The notes under the pieces were generated by a model that saw only the letters and a list, made by a program, of their open reading frames with translations, ran no database searches and was not told the DNA's origin. From an uncultured archaeon (lineage in GTDB: Archaea > Thermoproteota > Nitrososphaeria > Nitrososphaerales > CALBXV01), in NCBI GenBank assembly GCA_937890045.1, contig CALBXV010000196.1, forward strand, positions 1-6,343: a DNA stretch of 6,343 nt. The letters are read 5' to 3'. Position numbers and translations under genes: made by a program. This document shows, one piece after another, positions 1 to 3,991 of the stretch (position 1 is its first letter; every line of letters begins with the position of its first letter).

Positions 1-100
1 TTAATTCGACCTGGCCACTTGATAATGGGCTTTTTTCAGGATAAAAATATCCTTTAGACGGTAGATCGATAATTTCCGTCGGAAACGTAGTTTCGGGCAT
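1..100 (-). CDS. Probable T4-type baseplate (hub) protein, N-terminal fragment
   Basis: Only the first 33 codons are in the window; the frame is open at base 1, so the gene continues beyond it. The start at 100-98 is supported by an AAGGAGA ribosome-binding site (bases 106-112) 5 bases upstream. After a short leader beginning MPETTFPTEIID, residues 13-29 read LPSKGYFYPEKSPLSSG, followed by QVEL. From memory, this opening is typical of the T4-like baseplate protein family often annotated in marine T4-like phages as a gp26-type hub subunit, where it is followed by a KYMTA-like segment; that continuation lies outside the window. The position after tail sheath and tail tube on the same strand fits a baseplate role. 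The exact T4 equivalent is uncertain, so no symbol is given. The gene lies 76 bases after the small 51-residue gene and could share its transcript or use a promoter in that gap. Confidence 0.6.
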   Translation of the reverse strand, partial: MPETTFPTEIIDLPSKGYFYPEKSPLSSGQVEL

Positions 101-173
101 GTCATTCTCCTTAATAAAACTTATAACTAATTGTAAATATAACTAAAATCTATCAAACAAATTTTTATTTTGG

Positions 174-181
174 TATTTATT
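174..181 (-). promoter_or_regulatory. Possible T4-like late promoter -10 element (AATAAATA)
   Basis: Read on the minus strand, these bases give AATAAATA, matching the NATAAATA form of the late-promoter -10 element reported for T4-like phages and cyanophages. It lies 73 bases upstream of the baseplate-protein start and overlaps the stop codon (179-177) of the 51-residue gene. The spacing is reasonable for a late promoter, but the local sequence is very rich in A and T, so chance occurrence is likely. No -35 element is required for this promoter class and none was seen. Confidence 0.25.
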
Positions 182-332
182 TTTTTGAAGGTGCGAATTT
201 ATCTTTAATTGGTTTCAAAATCATATCAAACACGATATCATCATATTTAGTAGGTGTAAGTTTCACGATTTTTTCTGCTGCGTAAATACCAACTAAAACA
301 TATTCCCAATTTGCTGCTATCCATTCACTCAT
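177..332 (-). CDS. Small conserved-looking phage protein, 51 residues, unknown function
   Basis: A complete short gene: ATG at 332-330, TAA at 179-177, with a GGAGA ribosome-binding site (339-343) 6 bases upstream of the start. It begins 19 bases after the tail tube stop, so the two are probably co-transcribed. The protein starts MSEWIAANWEYVLVG, giving a hydrophobic, Trp/Tyr-rich stretch at about residues 4-23 that is broken by Glu10 and Glu20. A polar middle follows (KIVKLTPTKYDD, residues 21-32), then a Lys-rich tail ending PSKK. The hydrophobic stretch is short and not a convincing membrane segment. Small proteins with a similar KIVKLTPT-like segment are, to my recollection, frequent in marine phages and sometimes labelled holin-like; that is a weak hint, not an assignment. 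It could equally be a small tail or assembly factor, given its place between tube and baseplate genes. Confidence 0.75.
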   Translation of the reverse strand: MSEWIAANWEYVLVGIYAAEKIVKLTPTKYDDIVFDMILKPIKDKFAPSKK

Positions 333-351
333 TTTTATTCTCCGTTATTAA

Positions 352-843
352 TTAGAATTGTAAGATTGCGTAATCATAACGCAATTGTAATTCAATATCT
401 ACTGGATCTGTTCCATTTGCAAAATCCAAATCATTAAAGTTTGCATCTTGTACCCATGCTCCTTTTAATGTCCATTCTTCAACCACATCACCAACTGGAC
501 CTAATAAATTAAAAGATACATCCTTTTTATAAAAATCTGAATAACCATCTCTTCCTGTTACTGATTCGTGAGATAATCTAACCCATTCCATTGCTGCCTG
601 TGCTGCAGAAGGAACTACTGGGTCATATAATGTTACCGTTAATGGTTGCCATTCACCTTTTCCTTTAATATATCTCTTTACATTAATATGGTCTAACACT
701 ATTTCTTCAAATGTAATCTGGGGCCTACTAGCTGTTTTAATCAAGTATGCAGGAATACCTTCGATATACATGACATACCGATTTTTAGTTTTCGGTTCAA
801 ATGGGGTAAACATTATTTCAGTTGCGTCAATTAACTCAGGCAT
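352..843 (-). CDS. 19: Tail tube protein (T4 gp19 type)
   Basis: The product is predicted to form the stacked hexameric rings of the inner tail tube, the conduit through which DNA leaves the capsid; the sheath contracts around it. At 163 residues it has the same length as T4 gp19. Features expected of the family include an opening close to the usual gp19 start (ATEIMFTPFEPKTKNRYVMY, residues 7-26), an IPAYLIKTASRPQ segment (30-42) leading into a region that describes one strand pairing (ITFEEIVLDHINVKRY), the WQPLTVTLYDP strand-turn (65-75), the central EWVRLSHESVTGRDGY helix and turn (86-101), and the terminal beta segment DPVDIELQLRYDYA. The start has an AGGAGA site (851-856) 7 bases upstream. 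Unlike T4, where the portal gene 20 follows gene 19, the next genes here are a 51-residue protein and a baseplate protein. A terminator separates it from the sheath gene upstream, so it should be transcribed separately, at least in part. Confidence 0.93.
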   Translation of the reverse strand: MPELIDATEIMFTPFEPKTKNRYVMYIEGIPAYLIKTASRPQITFEEIVLDHINVKRYIKGKGEWQPLTVTLYDPVVPSAAQAAMEWVRLSHESVTGRDGYSDFYKKDVSFNLLGPVGDVVEEWTLKGAWVQDANFNDLDFANGTDPVDIELQLRYDYAILQF

Positions 844-949
844 CTTTTCTTCTCCTAAATAAGATTTCTTTTCAGTAATAAATATAGCGGTTATGAAAAA
901 TTGCGCTTATATTAATAATATCCTTTAGAAGTTTTTTTGAAGTTTTTAT
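844..949 (-). other. Leader region of the tail tube gene, presumed promoter not identified
   Basis: This stretch lies between the terminator after the sheath gene and the tail tube start, so it should hold the promoter for the tube gene. No exact TATAAATA or NATAAATA late-promoter element is present on the minus strand. Candidates are weak: TATAAAAA at 943-950, right beside the terminator T-run and one base off the T4 late consensus, and TATATT near 882-887, which could be a sigma70-like -10 but has no fitting -35 box. The ribosome-binding site AGGAGA is at 851-856. No short ORF of note is seen. Confidence 0.35.
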
Positions 950-984
950 AAAAACAAAAAACCCCAGTAAAAACTGGGGCTTTT
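950..984 (-). terminator. Rho-independent terminator after the tail sheath gene
   Basis: On the minus strand the sequence forms a stem of CCCCAGT with ACTGGGG (bases 979-973 and 968-962) around a TTTT loop, extendable by a G-U pair (980 with 961). It is followed directly by TTTTTTGTTTTT (961-950). This is a GC-rich hairpin plus T-run in a very AT-rich context, a textbook intrinsic terminator. It begins about 24 bases after the sheath stop codon. On the plus strand the hairpin is followed by only four T residues, so it is oriented for minus-strand transcripts. It separates sheath expression from that of the tail tube gene downstream. Confidence 0.88.
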
Positions 985-1007
985 AGTTATCTTATAAAGA
1001 TATTTTA

Positions 1008-3530
1008 TTATTCTGGAAAGGTTGCTCCAGTAGGTTGAACAACAAAGTCCAATACAATGAACTCAGCAGTTCTTGTAGGTTGAACAAATATCTGTCCAAC
1101 TAACCTATTTCTATCTATTTCATCAGGTGTGTTGTTTGATTCATCCATCACTACCCTAAAAGCATTCAAACCACTATTGGACTGTACATTTTCAAGATAT
1201 GGATTAACCGTATTCAAGAAACGATTTCTTGTTGCGGTTGTATTCTGTTCAAACACCAAGAATTTAGATGTTGAAGCGATAAACTTCTTCAGATTAATTA
1301 ACAATCTACGAACATTAATCCTATCAAGTGCTGAAGGTTTGGATTGTAATGTTTTTTGTCCAAACACCGTCGGTCCTTGACCTGGGAATGTTGCAATTGG
1401 ATTAACTCTATTTTCATACAGTTTATCTCTCTCTGCATGATTTAACTTAAACTTAGCTTTAGAGGTTATAGTCAATCCACCTCTATTTAATCCTGCAGGT
1501 GCAAACCATTCTTGACCTATCCTGTCATTAAAAGCAAATACACCAGATAAAGCAACTGAAGGTGGTACCCAAATTGGTTCCACATTGCCGCCTTCTATGG
1601 CATAATTTACTTGTACCCAGGGATAATACGTAGCTGCATAATTAGTATCTAGAGATCCAAGAGCACTAGTTGCTTGCGAAATAGTATCCGCCCAATGGAA
1701 TCCATCCATTATATAGAAACAATCAGCTCTTTCTTCCACCTTAGTTATAGCATGTTCGGTAATATTATTATGACAATTACTACCATCTTTACTATGAATA
1801 ATTCCAGGAATTACCAACATATTAATATCGAATTCATCTGGATTAGATACTGTATTAATAGCTCGTTTGTATAATGTAGTTCCACTAGTACTTGAAGTAG
1901 AACAATCAAATCCCATTACATTAGTAGTAGATATATCATTACCCATAGATGGTTTTGAAGCTGGATCTACACCATCAAATCCCCATTGAAAAGGAACTGC
2001 AAATCGTCTCTGACCTATATCAGATAAAGCTAATGTTATCTTTTCGTCACCCTTACTGCGCGCACTATCGGCCGGATTACCTGGTAATGTATCTGAACTA
2101 TCATGACCATAGCAATTATTTAAACTAAAGCATTCATTAGATCCAGTTCCTGTTCCACTTGGAATAGGTGAAAGATAAGCTGCTCCATCATTATCATAAT
2201 TGCCTCTTATTCTATTCGATGTTCCAATGTCCATGAAATCAAATCCATGATACGCACTTGCTTGAAAGGTTTGTTGATTAGTATTATCAACCTGTTGAAG
2301 CTTCATTGAAGCTGAAGGTACTATAGTACCACCTGGAATTGGATTAGATAAAGATGCATACCCATACGGTACTACCGATTTTGGATAATTTTCTAAGTTT
2401 TGATAATCTCCAACTCTACACCATTTAGATCTATTTGGAAAGTTTCCATGATATGTCAACCTACCATTAGCATCTACGACTACATGAGAATCTCCAATTT
2501 GTTTTGCAAAATAGCTTGGAGAAGCTGGGTTAAAATCACAATTTTCCCAAGTTTCTGGTGCTCTACCATCTAGAGGTATAATAGACAAAGTAAAATCTCC
2601 ATAATCAGATCCTGGAATTGTTCCAGCTGCTCTAATATTAGAAATACCTACTTTATATTCAGTATTCATATCAGTACCATGACCTAATGTATATACTCTA
2701 AATAAGTTTTTAAAACTTCTATCCGAAGATTTATCCCAACCAGTTGCTCCCTGGTCTATAATATAAGGTGTTCTTGCAGTACAATAATCAACATTTCCAC
2801 CCCATGTAGCTGAGTTACCTACTGCATCATATTGAGCAGTATAAGCTCCATTAGTTCCACCAGCAAAATTTAATCCTGCGGATGCTGAAGTACTACCAGT
2901 AGCTGATATAGCAGTTGCGTCGAGGATCGACATATCTGCTGTAGTATGAAACGCCTTATAGAGATATGCATAATCAGTATTACTTAACGGATCTGATGCT
3001 ATCTTTTTAGCAAAATAATTTGCACTACCACTATCTAAACTTAGTGTTGAAAAAGTTTGATAGGTTCCGCCAGCTCCTATTATTTGTAGATCAAATGTAT
3101 TATTAGTCTCATCTACAGATGCCGTAACAGAACTTGCAATTCCAACATTCTGTCCAAGTCTTGTATTTGATACACTGAAAACCACTGCAGACCCTGATGA
3201 CAACCCTTCTCCGGACGCTCCGAATGAGCCAGACATTACTACATTTACATAATCTGCTCTATATCCACCTGTATGCATTACCCGAACTACCGTTACGCTA
3301 GATGCGGATTTTAAGTATTCTTGTACTGCGAAGGGAACATAGGATGTTTTTATATTTTGACCAAATCTTTCTTCAAATTCTCCACCACTCGTTACAATAG
3401 TTGGAACGAACGCTGGACCTTTTTGGGTTGGTCCAATCATTGCTGCTCCAATATTAGCTACACCTTGAGGGAGATAAGAAAGATCTGTTTCCTGCGTGAA
3501 TACGCCAGGACTAACAATTCTTTCTGCCAT
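1008..3530 (-). CDS. 18: Contractile tail sheath protein (T4 gp18 type), enlarged
   Basis: This protein should polymerise around the tail tube and contract to drive the tube into the host envelope. The N-terminus is characteristic of sheath proteins: SPGVFTQETDLS (residues 7-18), then GAAMIGPTQKGPAFVPTIV (28-46) and EFEERFG (51-57). A conserved-looking middle block carries YGDFTLSIIPLDGRAPETWE (310-329) and the GRLTYHGNFPNRSKW segment (356-370). The C-terminal assembly domain is also typical: GQGPTVFGQKTL (717-728), the RINVRRLLINLKKFI helix (737-751), the FLNTVNPYLENVQ region (771-783), and a final strand region with FVQPTRTAEFIVLDFVVQPT. At 840 residues it is longer than T4 gp18 (659); the extra length lies in the middle, roughly residues 95-230 and 400-560, the second block being rich in Gly, Ser and Asn and containing Cys467, Cys473 and Cys543. 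The start has an AGGAGA site (3537-3542) 6 bases upstream. No frameshift or internal stop is seen. Confidence 0.95.
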   Translation of the reverse strand: MAERIVSPGVFTQETDLSYLPQGVANIGAAMIGPTQKGPAFVPTIVTSGGEFEERFGQNIKTSYVPFAVQEYLKSASSVTVVRVMHTGGYRADYVNVVMSGSFGASGEGLSSGSAVVFSVSNTRLGQNVGIASSVTASVDETNNTFDLQIIGAGGTYQTFSTLSLDSGSANYFAKKIASDPLSNTDYAYLYKAFHTTADMSILDATAISATGSTSASAGLNFAGGTNGAYTAQYDAVGNSATWGGNVDYCTARTPYIIDQGATGWDKSSDRSFKNLFRVYTLGHGTDMNTEYKVGISNIRAAGTIPGSDYGDFTLSIIPLDGRAPETWENCDFNPASPSYFAKQIGDSHVVVDANGRLTYHGNFPNRSKWCRVGDYQNLENYPKSVVPYGYASLSNPIPGGTIVPSASMKLQQVDNTNQQTFQASAYHGFDFMDIGTSNRIRGNYDNDGAAYLSPIPSGTGTGSNECFSLNNCYGHDSSDTLPGNPADSARSKGDEKITLALSDIGQRRFAVPFQWGFDGVDPASKPSMGNDISTTNVMGFDCSTSSTSGTTLYKRAINTVSNPDEFDINMLVIPGIIHSKDGSNCHNNITEHAITKVEERADCFYIMDGFHWADTISQATSALGSLDTNYAATYYPWVQVNYAIEGGNVEPIWVPPSVALSGVFAFNDRIGQEWFAPAGLNRGGLTITSKAKFKLNHAERDKLYENRVNPIATFPGQGPTVFGQKTLQSKPSALDRINVRRLLINLKKFIASTSKFLVFEQNTTATRNRFLNTVNPYLENVQSNSGLNAFRVVMDESNNTPDEIDRNRLVGQIFVQPTRTAEFIVLDFVVQPTGATFPE

Positions 3531-3614
3531 TTAATTTCTCCTAGATTTTAGATTAAAAATTAGTTATAAAAGTCAAATATTATTTAGTATAAATATAAAA
3601 TTAAAATCCCAAAA

Positions 3615-3908
3615 TTACTCATTCGGCGTAAAAATACCGGTATCTAGGTCTAAATTTCCAATTCCATACTTGGAAGTTAGGTCTTCAACAAGTTTTCTCT
3701 CATCTTCTTGAGCAGTTGCATGTTGCGCTAACAATTCATCTTTCTGAGTATCCAAAGAATCCAAATTTTCTTGTAATCTCTCAGAAGCAATTGAAACTTG
3801 TCCTAGATTTACTGTAATTTGAGTATAACGATTTTGTAATTCTCTAATTTTTTCAGTTTCTTCTGCAGCAATCTTAACTTCTGCAGTTTTATTTTCCGTT
3901 TCAGGCAT
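3615..3908 (-). CDS. Coiled-coil protein of unknown function between fibre and sheath genes
   Basis: A 97-residue protein whose visible feature is a long heptad repeat. Hydrophobic positions fall in a 3-4 register from Ile21 through Leu24, Tyr28, Ile31, Leu35, Val38, Leu45, Leu49, Leu52, Leu59 and Ala66 to Leu73 and Leu77, interrupted by Ser42, Lys56, His63 and Glu70. The first 20 residues are charged and probably disordered. The end is a compact tail, YGIGNLDLDTGIFTPNE (81-97), that may form a small cap. The start has a GGAG site (3917-3920) 8 bases upstream. It begins 83 bases after the fibre stop and ends 84 bases before the sheath start. There is no signal peptide or membrane segment and no catalytic motif. 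Similar coiled-coil proteins occur, to my recollection, near structural genes in marine phages without a known role. Context makes a fibre-associated or assembly role possible, but this is inference. Confidence 0.85.
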   Translation of the reverse strand: MPETENKTAEVKIAAEETEKIRELQNRYTQITVNLGQVSIASERLQENLDSLDTQKDELLAQHATAQEDERKLVEDLTSKYGIGNLDLDTGIFTPNE

Positions 3909-3991
3909 GTTTATAACTCCTATTTTGTCTTAGTTAATAGTTAATTTAAGTATCAAGTATATATATCGTTAAATTTATTCAAATAACAATT

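Noticed and set aside
962..984. The sheath-tube hairpin as a bidirectional terminator
   Set aside because: On the plus strand only four T residues follow the stem and no plus-strand gene precedes it; the long T-run is on the minus-strand side.
1129..1874. Plus-strand ORFs of 83 and 66 codons opposite the sheath gene
   Set aside because: They lie wholly within the well-supported sheath gene, have no family resemblance and no convincing ribosome-binding site.
3321..3551. Plus-strand ORF of 76 codons over the start of the sheath gene
   Set aside because: It is antisense to the conserved N-terminus of the sheath and has no coding features of its own.
3588..3595. Exact T4 late-promoter element TATAAATA on the plus strand
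   Set aside because: It points toward plus-strand transcription, where there is no gene, and sits in an AT-rich intergenic gap; on the minus strand it does not read as a late promoter.
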